A stretch of DNA of 64,000 bases, from assembly GCA_006503535.1 (NCBI GenBank), contig QYRS01000011.1, positions 1,922,001 through 1,986,000 on the forward strand. The letters run 5' to 3'. The DNA is from Arthrinium phaeospermum. Lineage: Eukaryota > Ascomycota > Sordariomycetes > Amphisphaeriales > Apiosporaceae. A program made the position numbers and the translations under genes. Shown here piece after piece: positions 52,502 to 63,620 of the stretch (position 1 is its first letter; the number at the start of each line of letters is the position of its first letter). The notes under the pieces were generated by a model, which worked only from the letters and a program-made list of their open reading frames with translations, was not told the origin of the DNA and searched no databases.

Positions 52502-53269
52502 GATGGTGGCAGTGGAGCAAGGTGCTGCAAAAGACGATTGAGGTTTCTGAGGTACGGGGGATCGTGTCGGAGGCGTTGGTGTAGTACTTGGTTCTTGGTT
52601 GGAAGTAGTAATGTTAATTGATCGATTCGAGGAAAATGGCATGGCCTGATCGGGCCAATTTGTAGTGATCCAGTGCCAGCTTGCTGACAAAAGGGCGCGG
52701 GGTTGACAAGTGGAGCTGTAGAACAATTGCTATTGATGTCATTGTGTCCTCCAAACAAACGGCAAGAGCGCTGCAAACCTGGAATCTTCAGCAACGGCCA
52801 TGAAGATCAATGAGTATTGCCTTGTTGAGACCCTTAATGCGCTCCAATTTTATATGCAGGTCCCTGGTTTTATTTAAAGCTTGGATCTGTAGCTTTGGAG
52901 TTCTTTGAACGGTCGGGTTGCACACCACCTACGATTCGGACAAACACTAGAATGCGATGCCTTCAAACGTCTTTTGATGAAATCAACCACTTTACCGCCG
53001 TTTTTATACCGCGGACATAAAGGTCAACCCCAGGCTTTCAAGCCCTCGGATTACGAAGAGAAATTGGTGAACCCTCCCAGACCAAACAAGTTTGGCAGTC
53101 TCTTGCCAGCACCACGGCTTCCACACCGACCACCTGTGCTAAGCTTGTTGAAAGCTCGATACCCAAACCAACCAGTGACCGATTGCGACGTGCATAACTT
53201 CCAGAATCCACCGCTTCCTGAATTGTGTGTCTTCGCTCAAAGCCAGATGACGAACACGCCATCGACACT

Positions 53270-53982
53270 CTACAAAGTTTTCTTGGCGGCGGTGACATAG
53301 GAGAGACAGTTGTTGTTGTCAACGCTATACGTCTTGTGATCCTCCTGGTACTTCTTGTCTGTTTTGGTGAAACTGCTTAGTTTTCTTCCCGCATCTATCT
53401 TGCACGCAACGGAAACCTGGGGATTATATCTTGAGGGGACTTACTGAAGACTCCGAGGGCGTCGATCTTGGCCTTGGTCGTCTGCTTGACGAAGTTAAAG
53501 TGCTTGGGGTCATATTCCTTCCTGTACCCCCAGGCCTTGGACTCGGTCTTGATGTCCGAGTTGCTGGTCGCCTCCCTCTTAAAAAGGTGGTGGAGGGTCA
53601 GGCTGACGAAGTCGCGCTTGACGACCTTGCCCGACTTCTTCTCCTCCTTGACCTGGCCCGTTACGATTGTGATGTGGGCGTAGCCCAGCTTGGCCTGCAG
53701 CTTCTGCACGTCGTTGCGCTCCTTGTCGTCGTGCGGGAAGTTCTCGCCGAGCGGGTACTTCTGCTCGAAGGCATACCACTCATTGTGCTTGAGGTCGGAG
53801 TGCACCTGGGACAGGAGCTCGTAGGGCTTCGTGTCGCCCTTGGCCCGAGCCTCGAGGAGGGCGTCGACGCCTTCGTAGAGGTCGTCGCGGGCGGCGATGG
53901 CGGCTTCCGGCTCAGGATTGGCGACAGGGCTGGCCACTGCCAGAGTCGCCAGGAAGGCAGAGAGAAGATAGGAGAACTGCAT
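53270..53982 (-). CDS. Secreted hypothetical protein, 220 aa
   Basis: The ATG at 53982 begins a clear signal peptide (MQFSYLLSAFLATLAVASPV) with a pro-like acidic segment. The mature part is charged and helical-looking (LHHLFKREATSNSDIKTESK, KEYDPKHFNFVKQTTKAKID). A 50-nt intron at 53395-53444 (GTAAGT...GATAG) keeps phase and adds KLSSFTKTDKKYQEDHKTYS and NNNCLSYVTAAKKTL to the stop at 53270. Only one cysteine is present, so this is not a disulfide-knot effector type. A KVVKRD site could be processed by a Kex2-like protease. No family is recognised. Gene status is well supported by signal peptide, codon use and exon fit. Confidence 0.75.
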
Positions 53983-55240
53983 TTTGAGTGCTGAGTGAGA
54001 CGGGGATGATCAGGAGATGAGAGTAACAGACTTGGAATGTGCAGGCTATGGGTTCTTGAGTTTGATCAAGCGAGAAACACAGAGAAAGTCGGGAGACTAT
54101 CCGCTCTTTATACTGAGAATGAAGGAGGCTGTCTATGCTGCTGCTCCTGTAGATAGCCTCGTTGCAGTGAGCATTCCCAGAGGCAGACCGTAATTGCCAA
54201 CGAGTCCATGGCTGGCCTCCCATCGTCCGTCGTTTACGAGCCATCTCGGACTCCGAGACTGCTGCATGCTCTTGCTTTACTCGAAACAGCCATGTCGAAA
54301 TGGAAAGAGCCTTTGAAGTCTCTTCACATAATACAGAATGCCGATCTTGCCTTTGTAGTCGTATCTAGCAGTACCTGTCAGCTTGGTTCTAGGCCGCAGA
54401 CCATAGCTCCGGCTGCTGTCGGCTGCTGACGAGGCTTACACAGCCCGTCAGCACACGATCACGACTTATTATACCTGTGCTCACCGCCCCTGGCAGGAGT
54501 TCGTTGCATATGTGGCATGGATACAACACCGAACACCATCCACCGATGCAGTCAGCAACAGTAAAATTGTTCTAGATTGCCTGGAGTTGGGCGAGCAAGA
54601 GCTGAATAGATCGGTGAATAGGGAGGCTGAAACAAGTCAGCCATTTGATTGGTTCGCAGTTCCGATGTTGTCTCATTCATTGCTACATCCGTTGATCCCG
54701 CAATTCTTCGAGTATACGGACGAGCGGCCGAAGGTCTATGCCTAAATACGGCGAAGCGCCTTGCATGTCTTTCTTGGGTAACACACGCCTACGAGGCTGG
54801 CAAGGCTGCTTATTCGTACGTAATGGTATGAGCATTTAAGGGTGAAGACAGCACTCTAGATCTTTTGTTTAATTAACTTGAGGCTTAAAGATCTTCATGG
54901 ATCTCCTTATACGCCGTAAAGTTGAAGCCCACCAGTCTACAATGGCCTGGTGTTACAAGTCCTGCAACCCCTTTGTTCAACAAACAGACTAAAAGTCCTA
55001 CCGAGGCACCGACAACCGAAAGTACGACCCCGGCCCTGCAGCCTCCTCGCAAAACGAGGATTACGTCATAGCACCTTCTGCCTGGCTATCATCAGAAATA
55101 ACCTTGGACAAGTTAACCACCGCCCAAAGATAGTTGGATAATGTAAAAGCTAGGAAGCCACGACAACGCAATCGAGAAGATTATTCAACGTTCGTGCTTT
55201 CTTCATCTTAAAAACCCCACAATCAAAGCCAAAAGCTACA
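53983..55240. other. Divergent intergenic region
   Basis: Promoter space for the secreted protein (minus) and the 55241 gene (plus). Short open frames only. Confidence 0.5.
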
Positions 55241-56464
55241 ATGGAGCCAGAAAGTGCCAACAAGGAGATCGAAGGGTGGATCAGCAGAGGCCTGATGGTA
55301 CCGGCACGCATCATGGAGAGGCTCGACGCCGAGGCCGCCGACGGCCGGGCTCTAGGCGAAGAGGAGCAGGCTGAACTGCAGAAGACCTTCTCGGTCATAG
55401 ATGGACAGGCCCTGTCGCCCGCCGCGCTCTTGAGCCTCCTGCAAACCAGAGTAGGGCTCTCCACCGACTCACCTCACAGCGAGGAAGCCGCAAATGTCCT
55501 CTTGCGCTGCTTGTGGTACCTGAGCACCATCCCTTTCCCGCCAACTCCATCACCTGAGGACCAGTCCCCGCCACCGACCCTGACCCTCGCCCAAACCACC
55601 CGCGGCCTCGCCTGGCTCCTCCCCGGCCGCTGCCGCGTCATGATCGGGCAGGGCAACCTCTCGCGCTCCCGCACCGCGGCCGACCACCGCCGCCTCCTCT
55701 TCCAGAGCCTCGCCACGACGACGACCCTCAGCCCACCATCATCATCCGATCCCTCGACATCGGGAAAGACTGAACAAGCAAACGTGGACGTCGAAGCGCG
55801 CGAAGACCGAGCCGCCCGCAACGCCACCGAGGGCCTCGACCCCCACCAGGACTGGCCCGTCCTCAACCGCGACGGGGACGGCGACGAGGTCTTCCACGAC
55901 CTGCTCGAGGTGCTGTACGCCACGCAGCCCCGGGGCCCCGTCTGGCTCGCACCCGTGGACCGGGACGGGTTCCGCTGGGCCGCCAAGGGGATCGTGGCGC
56001 AGCTGCCTTCGGCCTCGACCTCGTCGGCTTCGCCCAACAGCGGCAGCGGCAGCGTTACTAACAGGCTTCCTTTGCTGGACTCGCTGGCTATCCCGCGGGC
56101 GCGGCTGGAGGCTGTGGTGAGGCTGGTGCTGGCGGCTGAGTGCTTGTTGGAGGAAGAGGATGAGGATACGGAGGGGGAGGGGGATGGAGCAGGATGGCAG
56201 GTGAAGCCTGTTGTGCAGTTGAAGCTTTCTGAAGTGGACGATGCCGTTCTAGAAAGTGTGCTTGCCCCTTTCTGTGGACATAACCAGGCGATAGAACTGG
56301 TCTCGTGGCCGATGTTTGATGATGCGCTCAGGGACAATGTAAGTCGACACGTTTCCAGCCAATCACGCGGGTTACTGATTGTGGTACAGCCCGACTTGTT
56401 CAATCCGCTTTACGAGGTGGTGTCTCGCGCTCTGTTTAACCAGCGATGGGAGACGACTGTTTAG
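55241..56464 (+). CDS. Conserved-looking hypothetical protein, 390 aa
   Basis: The ATG at 55241 opens MEPESANKEIEGWISRGLMV, then a helical region (GEEEQAELQKTFSVIDGQAL) and LRCLWYLSTIPFPPTPSPED. The centre is Ser/Thr-rich and probably disordered. FHDLLEVLYATQPRGPVWLA and DSLAIPRARLEAVVRLVLAA form a second ordered block. The C-terminus has AIELVSWPMFDDALRDN, then a 51-nt intron (56339-56389, GTAAGT...GTACAG) joining PDLFNPLYEVVSRALFNQRW, reminiscent of a TLD-type C-terminus but not diagnostic. The intron length is a multiple of three and has no stop, so the unspliced product (407 aa) is also open. Function not assigned. Confidence 0.8.
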   Translation: MEPESANKEIEGWISRGLMVPARIMERLDAEAADGRALGEEEQAELQKTFSVIDGQALSPAALLSLLQTRVGLSTDSPHSEEAANVLLRCLWYLSTIPFPPTPSPEDQSPPPTLTLAQTTRGLAWLLPGRCRVMIGQGNLSRSRTAADHRRLLFQSLATTTTLSPPSSSDPSTSGKTEQANVDVEAREDRAARNATEGLDPHQDWPVLNRDGDGDEVFHDLLEVLYATQPRGPVWLAPVDRDGFRWAAKGIVAQLPSASTSSASPNSGSGSVTNRLPLLDSLAIPRARLEAVVRLVLAAECLLEEEDEDTEGEGDGAGWQVKPVVQLKLSEVDDAVLESVLAPFCGHNQAIELVSWPMFDDALRDNVSRHVSSQSRGLLIVVQPDLFNPLYEVVSRALFNQRWETTV

Positions 56465-56767
56465 AGCAAATTATCTTTTGGTTTTGGTACGGGTTGGACA
56501 CAAATGACCGAAGGTTTCTTGCGTCATCAGTCGTTTGAGGGCGACGTTCATAGCATGTTGGATGTTGCCTTTCGCTTTTCGTCGAGGTGTTGTTCTTCAA
56601 TGTCGCAGCAAGACGTGAAAATCATTGCTTGACGTCCGTCCTCGCTTACCACTGTTCACTTCTCTGACTCACTAACAAAACAACCACCACGTGAAGCCAG
56701 GGGCAGATGCTATAATACCAAGTCTATTACGTCTACGAAATATGCATACATACCCATTTCTACCCGC

Positions 56768-57073
56768 CTACTCGATGTACTCGGGAAGCTCCAGCATGAC
56801 CGAGCGAAATTCCAAGCGCCGTCTGCGCTCCTCGGCAAGCCGCTTCAGGTCGCCCGACGGGGGCTCCTCGCAAGCGGACGCCATGGCCGGCTCCAGGTCG
56901 AGCAGATACTTGCCCAGCGGGTGGGCCGCCTCGTCGCGCTTGCGGGTGAAGCAGTTTTCGCCGGCGAAGGGGTTCGGGGGATACCTAACACTACCGTAGG
57001 CCGGGGGAGTGCCGAGAATGGTGTCGGCCTTGTAGATGGAGGGGCATAGCTCCATAAGCGTGTATAGAGCCAT
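56768..57073 (-). CDS. Small hypothetical protein, 101 aa
   Basis: An ATG at 57073 opens MALYTLMELCPSIYKADTIL and includes VRYPPNPFAGENCFTRKRDE, ending with a basic helix (LKRLAEERRRRLEFR) and ELPEYIE. There is no signal peptide, membrane segment or known motif. G/C-biased third positions and an upstream C/T-poor but open promoter region support a real small gene. Confidence 0.5.
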   Translation of the reverse strand: MALYTLMELCPSIYKADTILGTPPAYGSVRYPPNPFAGENCFTRKRDEAAHPLGKYLLDLEPAMASACEEPPSGDLKRLAEERRRRLEFRSVMLELPEYIE

Positions 57074-57797
57074 GCTGCTAGGGTTTGGAAAGAATAAAGG
57101 AAGACTTTTGGTTTAGTGAGTTTGGAAGAATGGTTGTGTTTGTTTCGGATGCGGTGTCTATGGCCAATAAGAGGGAGGGATTCTGGTCCAGGGGGCTGGC
57201 TGGGGTGTATTTATCCCCAGTCGGACAATGGGAATATGACAGGTCGCAATCCTTTTGTCGTTCCTTTGTGCTCGGGTCTGGATGAGAGGGATATTAAAAG
57301 ACCCTTGGGGGACGTAATCCCCCGTTGTCCAGCGCACAATGCAAATAAGGCTTTGGTGTGGCCATTGATGGGGGCCATCAATGCTGTCTATGGACGGTAG
57401 ATTGGGCGATTGTCTGGTCCGATAAGTCTAGGCCACGGAAAGTGACGTATGAAGAGCAGTATTGCGTGGATTTCTAACTTACCCGGCCATTACCTGCTCG
57501 CCCGATCACGGCGAACCAAACTCAAACTATTGAGCATGTAATTAGGGGACAAGGAATGAACACCCCCAGGTGACTCCCAGAATCCCCGATGTCCTTCAGG
57601 ACTTACCTATCTACTTATTTTTCGACAGGCATTTCCATCCCATCAACATCCTTAGCAACCTCGAGGCATCTGACCGTATATGTTTCCCCCAACATTCTGA
57701 GCTCAGCAACATCACTTCCATCGTACCTCCCTGCCTGACCCAAGCACCGTTCACTGTACTGTCCACTCCCGGAAATTTCTACACCACAAGATTGAAG

Positions 57798-58424
57798 ATG
57801 CCTGTCGATATGGCACCGCGCGAATTGCCCGAGCAGTTTGAGGGATGGTCGATGACGGATAAAGTAGGCTTCATCGTCTTCTTTATCCTCTTCATCTCCG
57901 CCGTCGTTCTCGTGGTGACTAAACTGTTGTGCTGCCACCCCAATCGCCGATCAGGGACTGACGGCCATTCTTCGAGGCGGTTCGGCGCTCCTGTCGTCCG
58001 CGGTCGCAACAACGACACCGCATCATCCTCCGAATCGGGACAGCAGGGGGCTGAGGCAGCAGCAGCAGCAGCAGCAGCGGCACAGGGAACGGGACCGACG
58101 CCGCCCCGGCGCGCACGGCTGCCGGAAAGGGGACATCGGGCACAAGACCAAAGACGGCCTGCTTTCCATACCTCCTTCTTCGACCGCAATCGGTCCAAAG
58201 CCAATGCTGAGCCGGATCTCGAGTCCCGAGAGCTCGACACGCTACCACCGTACTCCCCGCCGCAATATTCGCCGTATGCCAATCCGTCGCCGTATGCCCC
58301 TCCGTCGCCGTATGCCCCTCCGTCGCCGTATGCCCCTCCGTCACCGTTTGCCGATCCGTCGCCGTTTGCCGATCCGTCGCCGTTTGCCGACCCAGAGCCA
58401 ACGCAACGCAAGACGGGCAGGTGA
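57798..58424 (+). CDS. Single-pass membrane protein with PPxY and PSPYAP/PSPFAD repeats, 208 aa
   Basis: The first ATG of the protein-like region is at 57798 (MPVDMAPRELPEQFEGWSMT). A transmembrane helix (about residues 25-45, GFIVFFILFISAVVLVVTKL) is followed by LCCHP, two cysteines suited to palmitoylation. The tail has a poly-Ala stretch, then LPPYSPPQYSPY with a PPQY (PPxY) motif. Six 18-bp tandem units follow, encoding PSPYAP (three) and PSPFAD (three). PPxY motifs bind WW domains such as those of the Rsp5/Nedd4 ubiquitin ligase. A membrane adaptor role is inference. No family is recognised. Confidence 0.7.
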   Translation: MPVDMAPRELPEQFEGWSMTDKVGFIVFFILFISAVVLVVTKLLCCHPNRRSGTDGHSSRRFGAPVVRGRNNDTASSSESGQQGAEAAAAAAAAAQGTGPTPPRRARLPERGHRAQDQRRPAFHTSFFDRNRSKANAEPDLESRELDTLPPYSPPQYSPYANPSPYAPPSPYAPPSPYAPPSPFADPSPFADPSPFADPEPTQRKTGR

Positions 58425-60193
58425 ACTTGGGAATGAACTCGCGCCTGCTGGCTAGGAACCAGGTGGATTCAGAAGGTGGCATGGACATGGAAAGCAGTTA
58501 TTGGGGTTGCAACCTCTACCTTGTTTGGGCACTCTCTCTACCAGAGCGCGGACGATGAGACAGTGCTCATTGCTTATAGCATATATAATCTTGCTCAGAA
58601 CGTAACTGAAATTGTTAATCTGATTTGGTTCCGCCGACCTTCTTGTCCTCATAAAACTCACTATTCTCATGTTCTCGCCGCCTTGGAACCCTCCTAACGT
58701 GTTATTGGCTGTTGAATTCTGTTGCCAGTCCTCCTTTATCGACCCCGTCACCGTTGCTGCCAGAGCTTTGTTGCTTCATGTCTTCACTCTGGACTTCTCC
58801 CCATCAGGGAGAAATACCATGTAGGAAGATACCAAAGTATGCTCGGAAACCGGAGCGCAATCGCGTAGGACGTTCCAATGCCATTCTGATTACTGGGATG
58901 CGAAATAGGGGTAACATCCGACACCCCCTCCAGTGAAAGCACCTGAGGGAATGGTCTCTAGTAGAGGCTCTGATTCAACAGCATACCGAGGACGGTTAAT
59001 GAATTAATCATCCTTCGAAACGGTTTAGTGAGTTGGTGGACTTTCCCTAAGAGGCAAGCAGGCAGGAAGGCAGGCAGGTAGGCATTTGGATAGGTGCTAC
59101 GAACTGCCCTGTCTGACCATAGAATTGCGGTTCGTGAAATGCATTAGACCAGATAATATACGGCCGCTAAGCAAGGGAGAACGTGATATTTGGGAACATG
59201 GAGTTGGTCGACTCTGGCAGATACTTATCCCACACAACACTTTGGGGAAAGAGTAGGATGAACTACACTTTGATCAAACCTTGTCCTTGCAACGCGACAT
59301 AAAAACAAGTGTTTGAAAACTACCTAGTCAGAGACATTCAAAATAATGCCAAAAGTCCCAGACATATAGACACCATGTAGGTATAATGCCTCGAAGAGAG
59401 CCGAATGGTTATCGCATGGAAGGAGCGCGAGGATCATGGCGAAAGTAGAGTCGGCTCCACTTGAAGCTCCTTATTAGGCGACTTGAAGATGGAAGCATGG
59501 AACTTTCGATTCACTCACCAGGCACGAAATCTCGCTAAAATCTCTGAAATATCTTGCATGCAATACATGCGCTTGAATAAGTTACGAAAAAGAATTTAGC
59601 AGCTAAAACTCAAATAGCAGGTCCATTGATGATGTTTTGCGTATCTATTCGTTGCATAGCTGACAATTTGATGCCATTCAATTGAAGCAGAGCTCAACTC
59701 AGGACGAGGATGATGCAATGTGCTGTGGCTTGTGACGGGCCTGCTTGGGGATGTGGCACTGTGGAGGGGCTAAACTTAGCCCGGGACTTACTTATTGACA
59801 AGGCTGCAATTGCATCACGTGCCGGACTGAGCTCCCCCAAGTTTCCCAAGCACCCGAGCGAAAGCTGAGTAAGGTGGGGCCTGGCTTGCCCTTGAGGCTG
59901 ATTAGCGGATTAGCAAGGGACAAGAACACAAGGCAGGCAGCTCTGGAGCTGGCGTCAGTGTCAACGCTTGGAGCTCCGGCCAGGCCAGTCAGTAGTACCA
60001 CCTCAACATTGGCGGGCTGGGTATTATCATCATCACCACCTTGCACCATTTCCTTCCGCCACGTTCTTTGCGCATCTTCCCCTCTGCGCAACCGCACTCA
60101 CGCATTCTTTCCATTATTGAATCGTTTCAGGACCTCCATATCCTCATCCGGCATCTTTGATTTCCCTCGAGTGCCATTTCCACAGCAAGCATC
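58425..60193. other. Intergenic region upstream of rpn11
   Basis: About 1.8 kb without a supported gene. An AGGCAAGCAGGCAGGAAGGC microsatellite lies near 59050. The leader of rpn11 begins somewhere after 60000. Confidence 0.5.
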
Positions 60194-61340
60194 ATGGATC
60201 GGATAAACCGTATGCTGGCGGGCGCTGGCGGTATGGGCGGCCTCGGTGCTGCACCTGGCGCGGTATGTATTATCCTGTGCTCAATCGCTGCTTGCTTTGG
60301 CGACGACGTGTAGCTAATCATGACTTGCCACTGCAGGACAACGCCAACCTCATCGATAACTCCGAGACCGTCTACATTTCCTCCCTCGCCCTGCTGAAGA
60401 TGTTGCGACACGGCCGAGCCGGTGTGCCCATGGAAGTTATGGGTCTGATGCTGGGAGAGTTTGTCGATGACTTCACGGTCCGAGTGGTGGATGTGTTCGC
60501 CATGCCGCAAAGCGGTACCGGTGTCAGTGTCGAAGCCGTCGACCCGGTGTTCCAGCAGAAGATGATGGACATGTTGACGCAAACGGGACGGTACGCTTGA
60601 ACCATCTTCGATCGCCCACCCAAATGCTGCACAATACTAACGCGCATATGTTTCCCAGGCCCGAATCCGTAGTCGGCTGGTACCACTCACATCCCGGTTT
60701 CGGTTGCTGGCTGTCGTCAGTCGATATCAACACCCAGCAGTCCTTCGAACAACTCACACCCCGCGCCGTCGCCGTTGTCGTCGATCCCATCCAGTCCGTC
60801 AAGGGCAAGGTCGTCATCGACGCCTTCCGTCTGATCAACCCGCAGTCTCTGATGCTCGGTCAGGAGCCGAGACAGAGCACGTCCAACCTTGGTCACCTGA
60901 ACAAGCCCTCTATTCAAGCTCTTATTCACGGCCTCAACAGACACTACTACTCAATCGGCATCAACTACCGCAAGACGGCGCTGGAGGAGAACATGCTGAT
61001 GAACCTGCACAAGCACGTATGGACGGAGGCGTTAGAAATGGAGGACTTCCGCCACGAGGGCGAGCGCAACAAGGAGCACTTCCAGAGACTGGTCACGCTG
61101 GCCGACGGTTACGAGAAGCGCGTCAAGGAGGAGACGGAGCTGAGTAAGGATCAGCTCAAGACCCGCTACGTGGGCAAGCTCGACCCGAAGAAGCACTTGG
61201 AGGACGTGGGCCAGCAGCTCATCGAGGACAACATTGTCTCGGTGTCGCGACAGATGATTGACAAGGAGGCGACCATGCCCAAGAAGGACGCGGTGGCCAA
61301 CGGTCAGTCCAACGGAGACCACATGGACGTGGAAGACTAG
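60194..61340 (+). CDS. rpn11: 26S proteasome lid deubiquitinase Rpn11 (JAMM metalloprotease)
   Basis: Three exons (60194-60262, 60337-60590, 60659-61340) give 334 aa, the length of filamentous-fungal Rpn11. It begins [19 protein letters not shown], then [20 protein letters not shown] and [20 protein letters not shown]. The JAMM zinc motif is intact: catalytic Glu in MEVMGLM, and [14 protein letters not shown] with both histidines, Ser and Asp. [20 protein letters not shown] and [15 protein letters not shown] follow. The tail has [14 protein letters not shown] and an acidic end. Rpn11 removes ubiquitin chains as substrates enter the proteasome. Both introns have CTAAC/CTAAT branch sites and CAG ends. 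Confidence 0.97.
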
Positions 61341-62036
61341 GGTGTTTTACACGGAGTAGGACTGCTTGGCCCTATCCAAGGCGTTGACATTACTGCAGTA
61401 ACCTCCCCCTCTGTATAATAGGCGTTTGGTAGGCTGATGCGACCCGGTAGAGGGGCTATGGTAAAATACGGCTTGCTTTCTACCTACTTTGATCTTCTGT
61501 TCCCCCTTTGCTTGACTTGTTGTGATTTCGCGGCCAGATCTGTCATTGCCCTAGTTGAGTGAGTCGCCCGCCACACCAGTCAGAGAGACATGGCTGACAA
61601 GTGCTGAGCTGCTTTGTGTAGGGTCTGACAGCAGTCTTGGGCCAAATAATGAAGGTCTAGAACTCTTTAACTGGTAGTTTCTACCATTGTCTGTAGCCTT
61701 TTACCACAGTGGCAACCTGACTTAGTTGCCAACCATTGTTGGGTATAAAGCATCGCTTTGTCTGCGAAAGGACTGTACCCCCAACAAAAAGGCATTGTGT
61801 ACCGGCTATATAGCTGCCCCAGCATCATCGCTGTGAGTCTGATATACCCTTTTCGATCTATTCTGTCATACGTATTCTGTTTATACCCAAACATCCAATT
61901 GAGCCGGACTCTTTAGACTGTGTCGAACATTCATCATTTACTTACACCTAGTATTGAAACCGTTCGACATACAGTCTTTTCATACCTTCTTTTCTCAATA
62001 CAAATTACACACTTACTCTACATACGGACGAACACT

Positions 62037-63620
62037 ATGATGGCCTGCCTGGGGAAATGCTTCGGTAAGTCGTCTTCGGACCAGTCCACCGCGTTCTCGT
62101 CCAAATCCCACCCGGGCGCGCAGCGACTTAACGAGCGCCTCCGCGCCAACCTTAACATGCCGCTCCCTTCGCTCCCTTCCGCCGTGCGAAGCAAGGGGGC
62201 GGCGGATAAACCGCTCCCTCCCCTGCCATTGCACACAGCGACCGATATCGAACTTCAGCAGAGCCGAGAGCAGCCGAAGCATGAGCCAGCCCTAGACCGG
62301 AGCGCGACTGCCCGACGTAGCAACACGACGGCCGCCGCCACCAACAACAAGAGCAACAACAAACAGAACGCCAACGCCAACACCAACCGACCGGCCCCCG
62401 TCGCCCTCCCCTGGGAAACCTCCCGCCTCGCCCAGCACGAGCTGACCGACATGTACAACGAGGTCGACCGCACCATGGGCCACATCCCCTACGTCGTCTG
62501 CGGCGTCGGCGCCCTCATCGACCACGGCTTCCAGGGCCGCACCGCCAACAAGGTGACCATCATCGTGCCCGAGGAGTCGCGCGGCGTCGTGCGCGCCTGG
62601 GCCGCCGCCGGCGCGGGGAGCCGTCATGATCTCGGCGGCGCCGGCTCAGACTCGGTCGCTATCCGCATGCCGACCGACGGCAGCCTGAGGCGGGTGCGGG
62701 TCCGCTGGGTCAGCGGCGCCGCGTTCGCGGGGCTGGAGATTATCGGGTCGGCCATCTCGCGGGCTAGAGTGTTGGGGCTCGCGTCGCAGATCGACCAGAT
62801 CTCGACGGCGTGGCTGCAGTACCGGGAGCGGCTGGCGGCGCCCGGGCTGGCGACGCAGCGGGAACGGGGGAGGCTGGAGAGGGAGCTGGGCACGATGGTG
62901 CGGGATATCTTTTGGTGTCTGCGCCGGGCGGCGGAGACGCGGACGGTGCTGAGGCGGGAGCATATGCGGTTGTTTCTCAGCGAGAAGGTCTGGACCCCCT
63001 TTACGCAGGAGCACGAGGACGCCCGGTTCGAGGCGTCGCGGGCGGGGATCGATGTCGCGGCCGTCCTGGCCGGGCACCGGCAGCGCGGCGAGGTGCGGGC
63101 GCATGAGGAGTTGTTGAGGCAGTATGGGGTCGAGGAGGAGAAGTTGGGGGGTGGGATCGTGGATGAGCAGCCGGGGCCCTTCGAAGGGATGCGGGGTCTG
63201 GGACGCGAGAACCGCAAGGATAATGGGCTGTTGAGCGTCTACACCGTCGCCACGACTGTCATCTCGGATGCGGCGGCGTCGTCTGTGGCCTTGTCCGATC
63301 CGACGCCGCCTCTGCCACCGCCCAAGGCGGTTACATCATCGCGACACGTCAGGGACCTTCCAGGGGCGTCGTCGTCGAGATTGGGTGGAGGATTGAGGAC
63401 TGATCCTGCAGTCAAGGAGGACCTGGCGCGCCAACGCAACAACAGCCCTTCGCCGGGTAGGATGTCGTTGGAGGAGCGCGGACGAGGACGAAAACCTCAC
63501 AGAAGCATGTCGACGACCAAAGCAGAGAAGGAGATCCAGCCCGAGAAGCAGAGCCAGCACCAGGCGCGGCACTCGGTGGATATGGTTTCGGGGCGGGGCA
63601 CCCCTGAGCACTGGTTTTGA
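62037..63620 (+). CDS. Fungal hypothetical protein with possible nucleotidyltransferase-like core, 527 aa
   Basis: The ATG at 62037 (MMACLGKCFGKSSSD) gives a Cys/Lys-rich start that could be palmitoylated. A proline-rich linker (PLPSLP, PLPPLPLH) and an Asn/Ala/Thr-rich stretch follow. The ordered block begins near residue 130 (WETSRLAQHELTDMYNEVDR) and includes HIPYVVCGVGALIDHGFQGR and KVTIIVPEESRGVVRAWAAA, a strand-helix-strand pattern seen in minimal nucleotidyltransferase-fold proteins, though no catalytic GSxxDxD is present. A long helical region (residues 230-380) and a disordered, basic tail end at HWF. Function not assigned. Confidence 0.75.
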   Translation: MMACLGKCFGKSSSDQSTAFSSKSHPGAQRLNERLRANLNMPLPSLPSAVRSKGAADKPLPPLPLHTATDIELQQSREQPKHEPALDRSATARRSNTTAAATNNKSNNKQNANANTNRPAPVALPWETSRLAQHELTDMYNEVDRTMGHIPYVVCGVGALIDHGFQGRTANKVTIIVPEESRGVVRAWAAAGAGSRHDLGGAGSDSVAIRMPTDGSLRRVRVRWVSGAAFAGLEIIGSAISRARVLGLASQIDQISTAWLQYRERLAAPGLATQRERGRLERELGTMVRDIFWCLRRAAETRTVLRREHMRLFLSEKVWTPFTQEHEDARFEASRAGIDVAAVLAGHRQRGEVRAHEELLRQYGVEEEKLGGGIVDEQPGPFEGMRGLGRENRKDNGLLSVYTVATTVISDAAASSVALSDPTPPLPPPKAVTSSRHVRDLPGASSSRLGGGLRTDPAVKEDLARQRNNSPSPGRMSLEERGRGRKPHRSMSTTKAEKEIQPEKQSQHQARHSVDMVSGRGTPEHWF

